A stretch of DNA of 64,000 bases, from NCBI RefSeq assembly GCF_900112395.1, contig NZ_FOLN01000008.1, positions 1 through 64,000 of the forward strand. Reading direction: 5' to 3'. Positions 34,961 through 44,737 of the stretch are shown here, piece by piece. Below the pieces are notes generated by a model. It had not been told where the DNA came from and made no database searches. It worked only from the letters and a program-made list of their open reading frames with translations. Numbering within the stretch: the first letter of the stretch is position 1; each line of letters begins with the position of its first letter. Made by a program: the position numbers and the translations under genes. This stretch comes from Algibacter lectus (GTDB lineage: Bacteria > Bacteroidota > Bacteroidia > Flavobacteriales > Flavobacteriaceae).

Positions 34961-37588
34961 TTGCTCGAATCGTTTCGATTTTTAGAATTTAACTTTCCTT
35001 GGCGAAGTTATCAGGCTAATTTGTTAAAACACTTCAATACTCATATTGAGGACAATCATTTTCATGTTATTGCACCTCCAGGATCTGGGAAAACCATTCT
35101 AGGCATTGAAATTATTAGAAAGTTAAACAAGAAAACCTTGGTTTTAGCACCAACTTTAACCATTAGAAATCAATGGGAGAGCCGCTTACAAACCTTTTTT
35201 ACTAAGGGTGAAAATTTTAAGTCTTTCTCTTTCGATTTAAAAGCACCCAAAGATATTACCTTTTCTACCTATCAATCGTTACATGCTTTTTACAAAACCT
35301 TTGAAGATAAAAATGATTATTACGCCTTTTTTAAAAAGCATAATATTCAAACTTTGGTTTTAGATGAAGCACATCACTTAAAAAATGCATGGTGGACTTG
35401 CTTAATAGATTTAAAAGAAAATATTCCGTTTCATTTAGTAGCCTTAACTGCTACGCCTCCTTATGATAGTGATAGAACGGAAGTTGCTAAATACTTTAAG
35501 CTTTGTGGAGAAATAGACGATGAAATTGCAGTGCCAGATTTAGTTCGTGAAACCGATTTATGTCCGCATCAAGATTTTGTTTACTTTTCTAAACCTGAAG
35601 ATTTAGAGATTAATTTTATAGTTGAATACAGAGAAAAAATAGCAACGTTTAAAGATGAATTAATAGAAGATGAAACTTTTATATCTTTTCTGAAAGCTCA
35701 TCGTTTTTATAAAAGCCCGAAGTATCATTTAGAAGCTATTTATAGCAATACTGAATATTTTTCGGCGATTCTTATTTTTTTAAATGCCTGCGGAATTAGT
35801 ATTGAAAAGGAGAAACTTGAATTTCTTGGTTTTGAGGGTGATGAGACGATTCATTTTCCAGAGCTACAATTAGAATGGTTGGGTGTTTTATTTCAGAATT
35901 TATTAGTGTCCGATCGAGAGCTTTTGATAGATCACGAGGTGTATTTGATGAGATTGGAAAAGAAACTCCGCCAATTAGATGTGTTTAGAAAAAGAAGAGT
36001 AGATTTTATTGGTGAAAATTTGCTGTATAAATCACTCTCAAACAGCCCGAGTAAATTAAAAAGTATTGTTGATATTGTAAAGGCTGAACGCGAAAATTTA
36101 AAAGAAGATTTGCGTTGCGTTATTTTAACTGATTACATTCGGAAGGAATTTTTAAACACGCAAAAAGAACTTATAAATAGTATTGGTGTTATGCCAATAT
36201 TTCAATTTATAAGAAGTAGCTGCTCGCATAAAGAAGACCTAGCGGTGCTTTCAGGAAGCTTAGTTATTGTGCATAAAAATGTGTTTAAGGCTTTTGATAA
36301 GATTGAAAGTTGTGATGATTTTTCCTTTTCCTCTTTAGAAATTGATACGGATTTTTTAGTGGTTTCATCTAAAATTAAAACAAAAAATAGCATTGTTAGT
36401 ATTATCACAAAGCTTTTTGAAGATGGAGATATTAAAGTTCTGGTGGGTACAAAATCGTTGCTTGGTGAAGGCTGGGATGCACCTTCTATCAATAGTTTAA
36501 TTTTAGCTTCCTTTATTGGTTCGTTTGTTTCATCTAATCAAATGCGTGGTCGTGCTATTAGAAAAGATGCCGATAAGCCAGATAAAACCGGAAATATTTG
36601 GCATCTAGCTTGTGTAGATGTTACAGATGCAAGTGGTGGTCGAGATGTAGAGGTTTTAAAAAGACGTTTTGATGCTTTTGTTGGTGTTACTAATAATGAT
36701 ATTCCTTTTATTTCTAATGGTATTGATCGTTTAAATTTTCCTGAGCATTTTTTAGAAGAAGATATTGATGTTTTAAATGAAGTGACTTTAAAACGTGCAA
36801 AAGATAGAGGTGAAACAACCAAAAAATGGGAAGACTCTATTGGTAAAGGAACAAGATTAACCAAAGATGTGAGGCTGTTTTATATAGGTGATAAACCTTT
36901 TGCTAGACAGCGACAATTATATTACTTTGATGCTATTCGCTTTTTTGTAGTCGAGTTAATGCTTGCTATTTCTGTGTTTTATGTCGAGTTTATTTTAAGA
37001 GGTATAAACCTTGTTGTGCAACGTGGTGTGTTGTACTTTATTTATGCCTTTCTAGCTGCTTTTTTATTTTCGTTTGGACTTAAATTATATCGTGCCATAA
37101 CGCTTTATGTAAAACATGGGTACCTGTATAAAAAGATACAAAATATGGGACTTTCCATATTGGATACTATGGTTGAGTTGAATTATATAACAACGAATAA
37201 AGAGGCGTTAATTGTAACATCTAGTCTTGTAAATAAAGGAGATGTATCGTGCAGTTTACTTGGCGGAAATGCTTATGAAAGTGCTGTATTCTCTAAAGCG
37301 TTAAGCGAAATTATAAACCCGATAAACTCACCAAGATATCTTATAATTAAAAGTAGTTTCTTTAGAAAACGACTAGATATTGAAAATTTCTACCCGGTTC
37401 CTGAGATCTTCGGAGATAAAAAAGCGAAGGCCTTAGTTTTTCAAAAACATTGGAACACGCATATTGGTAAAAGTAAATTGTTTTACACAAGGCATAAGGA
37501 AGGTCGAAGATTACTGTTAAAAGCTAGATTGGCGCATGTGCATAATGCTTTTAAGAAAGTATCAAAAGAGGTGATGGTTTGGAAGTAA
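34961..37588 (+). CDS. SF2 helicase with two C-terminal membrane helices
   Basis: This 875-residue protein begins with TTG 34961. An in-frame stop at 34946 leaves no ATG ahead of the helicase core. Motifs are Walker A PPGSGKT (39-45), DEAH (135-138), TAT (163-165) and motif VI QMRGRAIRK (527-535), giving a complete ResIII/DEAD-like ATPase with a large insert between the lobes (about 200-360). The C-terminal part carries two strongly hydrophobic segments (about 661-680 and 688-708) and then about 165 residues of unknown fold. A membrane-tethered helicase is unusual. I do not recognise the family. The gene is flanked by hemB (divergent) and a bestrophin-like gene (convergent). Confidence 0.75.
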   Translation: MLESFRFLEFNFPWRSYQANLLKHFNTHIEDNHFHVIAPPGSGKTILGIEIIRKLNKKTLVLAPTLTIRNQWESRLQTFFTKGENFKSFSFDLKAPKDITFSTYQSLHAFYKTFEDKNDYYAFFKKHNIQTLVLDEAHHLKNAWWTCLIDLKENIPFHLVALTATPPYDSDRTEVAKYFKLCGEIDDEIAVPDLVRETDLCPHQDFVYFSKPEDLEINFIVEYREKIATFKDELIEDETFISFLKAHRFYKSPKYHLEAIYSNTEYFSAILIFLNACGISIEKEKLEFLGFEGDETIHFPELQLEWLGVLFQNLLVSDRELLIDHEVYLMRLEKKLRQLDVFRKRRVDFIGENLLYKSLSNSPSKLKSIVDIVKAERENLKEDLRCVILTDYIRKEFLNTQKELINSIGVMPIFQFIRSSCSHKEDLAVLSGSLVIVHKNVFKAFDKIESCDDFSFSSLEIDTDFLVVSSKIKTKNSIVSIITKLFEDGDIKVLVGTKSLLGEGWDAPSINSLILASFIGSFVSSNQMRGRAIRKDADKPDKTGNIWHLACVDVTDASGGRDVEVLKRRFDAFVGVTNNDIPFISNGIDRLNFPEHFLEEDIDVLNEVTLKRAKDRGETTKKWEDSIGKGTRLTKDVRLFYIGDKPFARQRQLYYFDAIRFFVVELMLAISVFYVEFILRGINLVVQRGVLYFIYAFLAAFLFSFGLKLYRAITLYVKHGYLYKKIQNMGLSILDTMVELNYITTNKEALIVTSSLVNKGDVSCSLLGGNAYESAVFSKALSEIINPINSPRYLIIKSSFFRKRLDIENFYPVPEIFGDKKAKALVFQKHWNTHIGKSKLFYTRHKEGRRLLLKARLAHVHNAFKKVSKEVMVWK

Positions 37589-37603
37589 TTAAGTTAAAAA
37601 AAC

Positions 37604-38377
37604 TTAATCTAAATTTCTTATAAATTTATCGACATTAATATAGACATCATCTTCACCTTGCTGATCGAAAGGATTTTCTAAATGCGATTGTATATTGTCT
37701 AGAGCAACTAAAATTACACTGAACATAATAGGTACAGCAAACTCCAAGCCATAGTTATAACTTGTTACGTTGTGAGCAAAATGTGGTCCGTAAATAATTG
37801 GTAAAAGCACAATGAAAATATCACTGTAGGTACGCAGTGTTCTTGGTGTTCTGTATTGGTAAATATGCTTGATACGCTCGAATGAAATCATCATTTTGCT
37901 TAAAAACTGATTAGAACGTGATGCTTCTCCCGAAGGTAAGCCGTGTGCACGCATACTTTTTATAAATTTAGATAGATCTTCAAAACTGCTGTAAACTCCT
38001 TTTTCGTTTTCTTCTAGTTGTTCTTTAGGGTGGCTAAAAACGTGTTTACAAGAGTTTAAAAGGTTTCTTAGGTTTTCTTTTAATTCATCTTTAAGTTCTT
38101 GAGGAGGATTTTCTACCCAATCTGAAACTGCGAAAAATAACGCGCGACCATGAGCTTTTATTGAGCCATATTCATCTAAAGCAACTTCACGACGTTTATA
38201 AGCACCACCAATAGAAAAAACAATTGGGAACACAATAGCAGTACCAATTAAGGTTAATGGGAAATCTGCCTTAATTTCAAAATGTAAACAAAACGCTGTG
38301 GAAGCAATGGATAAACCCGTAATCAAGAGTGTTTTAAAATTAATGATTAAAAACACGCGTTGAAATATTTTACTCAT
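37604..38377 (-). CDS. Bestrophin-like membrane protein
   Basis: This 257-residue protein has two N-terminal and two C-terminal membrane helices. The segment DNIQSHLENPFDQQGEDDV near the C-terminus resembles the ENPFGxDxxD signature of bestrophin chloride channels (UPF0187). It is shorter than the typical bacterial member (about 300 residues). It is the last gene of the minus-strand hem run, 15 bases from the end of the converging helicase gene. An anion-channel role is plausible but not shown. Confidence 0.6.
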   Translation of the reverse strand: MSKIFQRVFLIINFKTLLITGLSIASTAFCLHFEIKADFPLTLIGTAIVFPIVFSIGGAYKRREVALDEYGSIKAHGRALFFAVSDWVENPPQELKDELKENLRNLLNSCKHVFSHPKEQLEENEKGVYSSFEDLSKFIKSMRAHGLPSGEASRSNQFLSKMMISFERIKHIYQYRTPRTLRTYSDIFIVLLPIIYGPHFAHNVTSYNYGLEFAVPIMFSVILVALDNIQSHLENPFDQQGEDDVYINVDKFIRNLD

Positions 38378-38392
38378 AATGTAATGTGTTTT

Positions 38393-38779
38393 CTATTTAC
38401 TTAGTCCTAAATACGACCAAAGATTGTTTTCTCGTACAAAAGCCGATTTTTCGTGTATCACATCTACTTTTCCGTTTTCGAAAAAATATGCGTTAAATGT
38501 AACCGTACCTTTAGCATCGTTTTCTTGTCCTTCGGAAGTTTCTAGAACTTCTAATTTTATCCATTTTACAGATTTCGCCCAGTTTACTATCGCTTTTTTT
38601 TCTTTTATTGGGCGTGTAGATGTATGATGCGTAGCCATTAAATAATCGCCATTGGCTAAAACAAAAGCACTGTAGCGCGAGCGCATAAGTTGTTCTGCTG
38701 TTTTAGCTTCGGCAATATTATGGTGCGCTTTTTGGCAACAATCAGTATAAGGTTTTAAATTTCCGCAGTGGCAATTCAT
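38393..38779 (-). CDS. YchJ-like protein with SEC-C zinc motif
   Basis: This 128-residue protein begins with the SEC-C type zinc site MNCHCG...DCC and continues with AEQLMRSRYSAFVLANGDYLMATHH, the YchJ family signature. The function is unknown. It follows hemF with an 18-base gap in the same direction. Confidence 0.85.
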   Translation of the reverse strand: MNCHCGNLKPYTDCCQKAHHNIAEAKTAEQLMRSRYSAFVLANGDYLMATHHTSTRPIKEKKAIVNWAKSVKWIKLEVLETSEGQENDAKGTVTFNAYFFENGKVDVIHEKSAFVRENNLWSYLGLSK

Positions 38780-38797
38780 GGTAAAAGCATCAATATT

Positions 38798-39700
38798 TTA
38801 AACCCAATCTATAGGGTTTTGTAATACGTTTATTAATTTTTCTTCCTCACTGCCTGCTTCTGGATGGTGATCGTAAACCCATTGCACATGCGGAGGTAAG
38901 CTCATTAAAATACTTTCTATGCGCCCGTTGGTTTTTAATCCAAAAAGGGTGCCTTTATCATGTACTAAATTGAATTCTACATAGCGTCCACGACGAATTT
39001 CTTGCCAAGTGCGTTGTGCTTCGGTATATGGTAAATCTTTACGTTTTTCAACAATAGGCACATAAGCTTCTAAAAAACTATCGCCAACTTCGGTTACAAA
39101 ATTGTACCAGTTTTCCATGCTCATGGTTTCGGTTTCTTTACAGTAATCGAAAAATAGACCCCCTAATCCACGACCTTCATTTCGATGTGCATTGTAGAAA
39201 TACTCATCGCAACGAGCTTTGTATTTAGGATAAAATTCTGGGTTGTGTTTATCGCAGGCTGTTTTACATGTTTGATGAAAATGTTTAGCATCTTCTTCAA
39301 ATAAATAATAAGGCGTTAAATCTTGTCCGCCACCAAACCAGCTACCTACGATCTCTCCACTTTTATCATACATTTCAAAATAGCGCCAATTAGCATGCAC
39401 GGTTGGTGCCATTGGGTTCGTAGGGTGAAGTACTAAGCTTAAGCCACAGGCAAAAAAATCGACATCGCCAACTTTAAAATAGTCTTGCATAGACTTTGGC
39501 AACTTGCCGTTTACCCCAGAAATATTTACCCCTCCTTTTTCGAAAACATTACCGTTTTCTATTACTCGCGTGCGTCCGCCACCACCTTCTGGGCGTTTCC
39601 AAATATCTTCTTGAAAGGTTGCTTTGCCATCAATTGCTTCTAGTTTAGAGGTGATATTGTCTTGAAGGTTTTGAATATATTGGTAGAATTTGTTTTTCAT
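38798..39700 (-). CDS. hemF: Oxygen-dependent coproporphyrinogen III oxidase
   Basis: This 300-residue enzyme oxidatively decarboxylates coproporphyrinogen III to protoporphyrinogen IX using O2. Conserved parts are GGGGRTRVIENG, WFGGGQDLTPYY, GLGGLFFDY and RRGRYVEFNLVHDKGT. Its use of oxygen implies aerobic haem synthesis. It lies downstream of hemE in the same direction, with two non-haem genes and a repeat element in between. Confidence 0.95.
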   Translation of the reverse strand: MKNKFYQYIQNLQDNITSKLEAIDGKATFQEDIWKRPEGGGGRTRVIENGNVFEKGGVNISGVNGKLPKSMQDYFKVGDVDFFACGLSLVLHPTNPMAPTVHANWRYFEMYDKSGEIVGSWFGGGQDLTPYYLFEEDAKHFHQTCKTACDKHNPEFYPKYKARCDEYFYNAHRNEGRGLGGLFFDYCKETETMSMENWYNFVTEVGDSFLEAYVPIVEKRKDLPYTEAQRTWQEIRRGRYVEFNLVHDKGTLFGLKTNGRIESILMSLPPHVQWVYDHHPEAGSEEEKLINVLQNPIDWV

Positions 39701-39706
39701 TTTAAA

Positions 39707-40252
39707 TTATTCCATTTCATAATACAACTCATAAAGTTCCATGTCTAATGGGCTTTCGTTTGGAGGTGTATGTTCGTTTTTTAATGTTTTTATCCAAGTG
39801 AAGCTATTATTTATCGCTACAGCCACACTGGCATGATTGTCTTTATGTACTATAATTTGAAGCGTCTTTAAACCTAAAGATTCAAAAGCATAATCGGATA
39901 ATATTCCAACGGCTTTAGTGGTTATTCCTTTGCCCTCAAATTGGTAGCCAATGCAGTAAGCAAATTCGGCTTGTTTGGTTGTCCAGTCGAGTTCTTTTAG
40001 ATAAACTAGGCCTGCCACATCGTTCGATGCTTTTTCTTTTATGGTGAATAAAAACTCCTTTTTTAGTTGAAATTGCTTCACTTTTTTATCGGTGAAATTT
40101 TGTGCTAAATCTGGTGTTAAATTCTGTTGTAATGTTTTAGGAAAGTACCGTTTTAAACGGTCGTCATTAGCAGCTATAAAATTACATAATGGCCAAGCAT
40201 CTGTTGCTTTTATAGCATTAATGGTGAGGTTGTTAAAACTAAGCGTTACCAT
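39707..40252 (-). CDS. RimJ-type GNAT acetyltransferase
   Basis: This 181-residue protein has a GNAT_3 domain. The acetyl-CoA loop is in YQFEGKGITTKAV, and strand and helix segments include LKTLQIIVHKDNHASVAVA. Substrate unknown. It overlaps the EI24 gene upstream by 14 bases and stops six bases before hemF. Confidence 0.82.
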   Translation of the reverse strand: MVTLSFNNLTINAIKATDAWPLCNFIAANDDRLKRYFPKTLQQNLTPDLAQNFTDKKVKQFQLKKEFLFTIKEKASNDVAGLVYLKELDWTTKQAEFAYCIGYQFEGKGITTKAVGILSDYAFESLGLKTLQIIVHKDNHASVAVAINNSFTWIKTLKNEHTPPNESPLDMELYELYYEME

Positions 40253-41000
40253 GTGTTGTATTGTTTTTTAATTCTAATGCATTAACTGTTTTTACAGTAG
40301 CTGCAGTTACCGATAAAGGTAGCACTAAAATAACACCAATAATTGGAATTAGTAAAAATAGAATAAAAACAATACCATTACCAATGGCTAAGCCACGGTT
40401 TTTACGTACAAATTGAACACTTTGTTTGTATTTGAAATGGCGCTCTAAGGTGTAATCCATATTACCAAAACCGGCATAGTAAGCTTGTAAAAGGAATAGG
40501 AGTATGGCTGAAAATATATTTACAACAGGTATGAATTTTAAAATAAGTAGCGGAATAGTTAATAGAAGTTCCATTAATAAATTTCGTCCATTTATTTTTA
40601 TACCACGCATTAATTGTTCTAAAAACGACGTGTCTCGATGAGAATGTGGAGCGTTGCCTGTTAGGTGTGCTTCAATTTTTTCTGAAACGGGACTCATAAA
40701 TGGCGCAGATAAAGCCATTATAATGTGTTTAAATAGTATTAAACCTATTACTAGAATAACAAGCCCACCAATAAAAGTGCTGATAGAGGTGAAGGTTTCT
40801 TTCCCCCAATCCCAGATCCAAATTTTAGAAATGAAATTACCAACATTATCGGATAGCCCATAGGCTGAGCCGAATATAATGGTTGCTGTTACCACGCTAA
40901 TAAGCATAGGTACTGCAAAGAATTTCCAGAGTTTGAGTTTTGATATTAAGCTGAAAGCACCGAAGTATGCTTTTATTCCTGAAATTATATTTTTAATCAT
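40239..41000 (-). CDS. EI24/CysZ-like membrane protein
   Basis: This 253-residue protein has about four long membrane helices. The family pattern (PF07264) is seen in the start IISGIKAYFGAF, ILFKHIIMALSAPFMSPVSEKIE and the later YYAGFGNMDYTLERH. CysZ members import sulfate, but the wider EI24 family is not well defined. It sits after a foldable repeat element and before the acetyltransferase, in the hem run. Confidence 0.82.
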   Translation of the reverse strand: MIKNIISGIKAYFGAFSLISKLKLWKFFAVPMLISVVTATIIFGSAYGLSDNVGNFISKIWIWDWGKETFTSISTFIGGLVILVIGLILFKHIIMALSAPFMSPVSEKIEAHLTGNAPHSHRDTSFLEQLMRGIKINGRNLLMELLLTIPLLILKFIPVVNIFSAILLFLLQAYYAGFGNMDYTLERHFKYKQSVQFVRKNRGLAIGNGIVFILFLLIPIIGVILVLPLSVTAATVKTVNALELKNNTTHGNA

Positions 41001-41012
41001 GACGTTTATCTT

Positions 41013-41149
41013 GCGTTAGCGATTGAACGGTCTGTTTAAGCTCCCCGACCTTTTCGGGAGGGAGCGAGTAGTAAAAGCGCGACCTACTTTTTTTACAGCT
41101 ATATGTATGCTGTTTAGATAGAATGTTACTAAAAAAAAGTAGGTAACGC
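41013..41149. repeat. Foldable intergenic repeat element
   Basis: The 137-base block is bounded by the inverted ends GCGTTA (41013-41018) and TAACGC (41144-41149). Inside it are a GC-rich hairpin, GCTCCC (41040-41045) with GGGAGC (41060-41065), and a long stem, ACCTACTTTTTTT (41082-41094) with AAAAAAAGTAGGT (41132-41144). Its sequence resembles dispersed intergenic elements I recall from flavobacterial genomes, but no second full copy is in this window. It lies between hemE and the EI24 gene. Confidence 0.5.
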
Positions 41150-41159
41150 CCAAAAAACT

Positions 41160-42185
41160 TTAAACTTTATATTCTTTCACTGCATCGATAAATGCGCGTG
41201 CATTTTCAATTGGGATATTTGGTAAAATACCATGCCCTAGGTTTACAATGTATTTGTCTTTGCCAAATTCGTTAATCATTTGGTGAACCATTTTCTTAAT
41301 TTCTGCTGGTGGCGAAAATAGGCGTGTTGGATCGAAATTACCTTGAAGTGTAATATTGCCTCCTGTTAAATAACGTGCATTTCTAGCCGAGCACGTCCAG
41401 TCTACACCTAAAGCGGCAGCACCAGAATTGGCCATTTCGTTTAGGGCAAACCAACATCCTTTACCGAAAGCGATAACTGGAGTTTCGTCTTTTAAAGCAT
41501 CGATAATTTGTTGGATATATTGCCAAGAAAACTCTTGGTAATCTACTGGAGAAAGCATGCCTCCCCAAGAATCGAAAACTTGTACAGCGTTAACACCGGC
41601 TTTTACTTTTTCTTTTAAATAAGCGATGGTGGTGTCTGTAATTTTTTGCAATAAATTATGTGCTGCAACTGGGTTTGTAAAACAAAACTCCTTAGCTTTA
41701 TCGAAGTTTTTACTGCCTTGGCCTTGTACGCAATAGCATAAAATAGTCCATGGAGATCCGGCAAAACCTATTAAAGGAATGTCGTCGTTTAGTTTTTCTT
41801 TTGTTGCTTTTATTGCTTGGTAAACATAGTCTAGAGCTACAGTAACATCTGGCACTATAACGTTGTCTACATCTTTTTGTGAACGAATTGGGTTTGGTAA
41901 ATATGGACCGAAATTGGGTTTCATTTGTACCTCGATGTTCATGGCTTGTGGTATTACCAAAATATCACTAAATAAAATGGCAGCATCCATACCAAAACGG
42001 CGAATGGGTTGTAAGGTAATTTCACTCGCTAATTCTGGAGTTTGGCAACGTGTAAAAAAATCGTATTTTGCTTTAATTTCCATGAATTCTGGTAAATATC
42101 TACCGGCTTGGCGCATCATCCAAACTGGTGGACGCTCTACGGTTTCACCTTTTAATGCTCGTAAAAATAAATCGTTCTTTATCAT
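41160..42185 (-). CDS. hemE: Uroporphyrinogen decarboxylase
   Basis: This 341-residue enzyme converts uroporphyrinogen III to coproporphyrinogen III. The hallmark [17 protein letters not shown] is near the N-terminus, and [16 protein letters not shown] and [11 protein letters not shown] are present further on. It begins one base after the ktrA stop codon and is therefore likely co-transcribed with the potassium uptake genes. Confidence 0.95.
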   Translation of the reverse strand: MIKNDLFLRALKGETVERPPVWMMRQAGRYLPEFMEIKAKYDFFTRCQTPELASEITLQPIRRFGMDAAILFSDILVIPQAMNIEVQMKPNFGPYLPNPIRSQKDVDNVIVPDVTVALDYVYQAIKATKEKLNDDIPLIGFAGSPWTILCYCVQGQGSKNFDKAKEFCFTNPVAAHNLLQKITDTTIAYLKEKVKAGVNAVQVFDSWGGMLSPVDYQEFSWQYIQQIIDALKDETPVIAFGKGCWFALNEMANSGAAALGVDWTCSARNARYLTGGNITLQGNFDPTRLFSPPAEIKKMVHQMINEFGKDKYIVNLGHGILPNIPIENARAFIDAVKEYKV

Positions 42186-42186
42186 G

Positions 42187-42903
42187 TTATATGTTTTTAT
42201 TTCTTAAATCGTATTCTTCTTGTCCAATACAGTAATTTTCGATGTCTTTGTTATTACCATAAACCACTAAAACATCGTTTTCGAGTACTAAGGTTTCCGA
42301 AGTAACACGACCAATACTTTCTTTTATTATTTGTTTTTTTCCTAAAAGACTATGCTTTTCTCTTTCTCTAATTATGGTAATTAATGTAAGCTGAAATTTG
42401 TTTGTTGTATCTAACTCTTTTAATGTTTTTCCGAAGAATGCTTTTTTTGCTTTTACTTCCGAAATGGTGAAATTATTATCTAATTGATAGTTTTCTAAGG
42501 TAGATTTAAAGTTTATTTGTTTGGTTAATCTATTTGCCGAATCTTGCTCCGGATGAATAATGCTATGCACACCCATGGCTTCTAAAACGGTATCGTGAAT
42601 AGGGGAAAGGGCACGACTAATAATTTTTACATCGGATAATTTTTTTACAATGGCCGTTGTAATTATTGCAGCGCCTTCGTTTTCACCAATGGCTACCACA
42701 ACCTTATCTGCATCTTTTAAAGGTACAGCGTTATAGGCAAGCTCGTTTGTTGAGTCCATACAAATGGCATGAGAAACTTGATCTTTGAGCAGGTTAATTT
42801 TCTCCATTTGTTTGTCTATGGCAATAACTTCGTTGCCTGTTTCGGTAAGGCTTATTGCTAAGGCATGTCCGAAATTACCAAGTCCGATAACGATTATTTT
42901 CAT
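42187..42903 (-). CDS. K+ uptake regulatory subunit KtrA/TrkA-type
   Basis: This 238-residue protein has an N-terminal RCK/TrkA_N Rossmann domain with GLGNFG at residues 7-12 and the acidic end of strand 2 (AIDKQ), then a TrkA_C domain. It gates the membrane subunit in response to nucleotides. The partner gene lies immediately upstream. Confidence 0.88.
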   Translation of the reverse strand: MKIIVIGLGNFGHALAISLTETGNEVIAIDKQMEKINLLKDQVSHAICMDSTNELAYNAVPLKDADKVVVAIGENEGAAIITTAIVKKLSDVKIISRALSPIHDTVLEAMGVHSIIHPEQDSANRLTKQINFKSTLENYQLDNNFTISEVKAKKAFFGKTLKELDTTNKFQLTLITIIREREKHSLLGKKQIIKESIGRVTSETLVLENDVLVVYGNNKDIENYCIGQEEYDLRNKNI

Positions 42904-42932
42904 TTTTAAAATTATTTATTTTTGAGTAACTA

Positions 42933-44684
42933 TTAGTTAATCAAAATATTCTCTTTTGGATACTCGTAAAATTGATGGTTTATTTGACGTAATAAACCAA
43001 TCATTAAGTTGAGCATACCTATACGACCAATAAACATGACTAAAATAATAACATATTTACTAGGTTCTGTTAAAGTTGGTGTAAAATTTAAACTTAGACC
43101 AACGGTGCTGTAAGCTGAAAAACACTCGAAAGCCACCGTTAATAAAGGTGTGCCTTTAGGTTCGAATATCAATAATGCCATTATAGAAAAACCAATAACG
43201 ATAAGCGAGATACATAAAATAGCAAAGGCTCGGGATGTAGACTCTGATGAGATTCGTTTTCCAAAAATTTCAATACGGCTTTTTCCTCTAGCCACTGCAA
43301 ATATATTTAATGTTGCCAATGCAAAGGTACTTGTTTTTATACCACCCCCGGTTGATGCTGGTGAAGCTCCAATCCACATTAAAAAGATAACGAACAATAA
43401 TGATGGTATAGTCATTTTACTGTAATCTATAACATTAAAGCCTGCTGTTCTCGGGCTTACTGAGCTAAATGCTGCATTGGTTAGTTTACCAATTATTGTG
43501 TTGTGCTCTACCATGGTGTTATTGTATTCTGTTATAAAGAAAACAACCCAACCCACAAATAGTAAAATAGATGTGGTATAAATTACAATTTTGGTATTTA
43601 AAGTAATTATAGGCACACGTTTATGTATGGCTTTTTTTTGAAACAGTTCTAAAAAAGAAATTTTCACTTTTTTATAGAAGTTGAAAATAATATTGTGTCC
43701 TAGACCGCCAAAGATAATAAGCATCATAATAATCCATTGGAACCCATAATTAAAACGAATGCTTTCTTCAAACAATCCTGATGGTAAAATAGAAAAACCT
43801 GCATTACAAAAAGCCGATATAGAATGGAATACGGAAAAGAAAAATTTATCTTTTATAACCTCATTGTCAAGAACAGAAAAATATATAAATACCATACCTA
43901 CGAGTTCTAGCGCGACGGTGAATGTTACAACGTTTAGTGCAGCTCTAAAGACGTCTTTTAATCCTTCTTGAGCAATAAAATCTTTAGTGTTCAAGCCTTC
44001 TTTGAATGATGAGCTTCCTCTGAAAAAAAACGCGAAAAAAGAAGTGAACGTTAATATACCTAAACCACCTAATTGGATTAAAACAAGTATTATAGATTGC
44101 CCAATAATAGTGAAATCTTGACTTGTATCTAGTACTGCCAAACCGGTTACGCATACAGAGCTTGTTGCTGTAAAAAGTGCATTTGTAAAGCTTATGCCGT
44201 TTGTTGTGGCACTTGGTAGCATTAATAAAAAAGCACCTAAAATAGCTAGTATAAAAAAACTGCCAACAAAAACAATAGCCGGATTAAAGTATACGGCATA
44301 TATGTAACGTACAAACACAAGTAGCCTTAGTAGAAAGTATAAAACAAGCCCAAGTTCGAGTATGGGTTTTATTTTTTGTAAAACAAAATGATAATCGTTA
44401 CTACTGTGTATCAACCAAACCACCAAAGAACTTAAAAGTAAAATGGAGATAATTGCTATGTTAACTATGGCTACACGCTTGTTGTTTTTGTACTTGTAAA
44501 TAAAAAGTTTTACCGTATTAAATGCTAGTAATAAAAGCGATAGCGTAAGTAAGCCGAATACATGTGGCGATGTGTAATTATCGGCATGATCGTAACCAAA
44601 ATCAAAAACAATAAAAAATAATACGATTATATCGAAAAAGCGATACACGTAATTTAATAATGATTGTTTTTTTAATTTAGGCAT
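42933..44684 (-). CDS. K+ transporter membrane subunit KtrB/TrkH-type
   Basis: This 583-residue protein has about ten membrane helices and four pore-loop repeats whose selectivity-filter regions are visible: SSVCVTGLAV, SAFCNAGFS, SPRTAGFNV and SAYSTVGLSL. An N-terminal extension of about 150 residues with extra helices is present. Paired with the KtrA-type subunit, it takes up K+. The pair interrupts the haem genes, lying between hemCD and hemE. Confidence 0.88.
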   Translation of the reverse strand: MPKLKKQSLLNYVYRFFDIIVLFFIVFDFGYDHADNYTSPHVFGLLTLSLLLLAFNTVKLFIYKYKNNKRVAIVNIAIISILLLSSLVVWLIHSSNDYHFVLQKIKPILELGLVLYFLLRLLVFVRYIYAVYFNPAIVFVGSFFILAILGAFLLMLPSATTNGISFTNALFTATSSVCVTGLAVLDTSQDFTIIGQSIILVLIQLGGLGILTFTSFFAFFFRGSSSFKEGLNTKDFIAQEGLKDVFRAALNVVTFTVALELVGMVFIYFSVLDNEVIKDKFFFSVFHSISAFCNAGFSILPSGLFEESIRFNYGFQWIIMMLIIFGGLGHNIIFNFYKKVKISFLELFQKKAIHKRVPIITLNTKIVIYTTSILLFVGWVVFFITEYNNTMVEHNTIIGKLTNAAFSSVSPRTAGFNVIDYSKMTIPSLLFVIFLMWIGASPASTGGGIKTSTFALATLNIFAVARGKSRIEIFGKRISSESTSRAFAILCISLIVIGFSIMALLIFEPKGTPLLTVAFECFSAYSTVGLSLNFTPTLTEPSKYVIILVMFIGRIGMLNLMIGLLRQINHQFYEYPKENILIN

Positions 44685-44737
44685 TTTAAATGTACTGGTT
44701 TAAAAGTAAACCTGTTTTTAAAATAAAAGCTTAAGTA

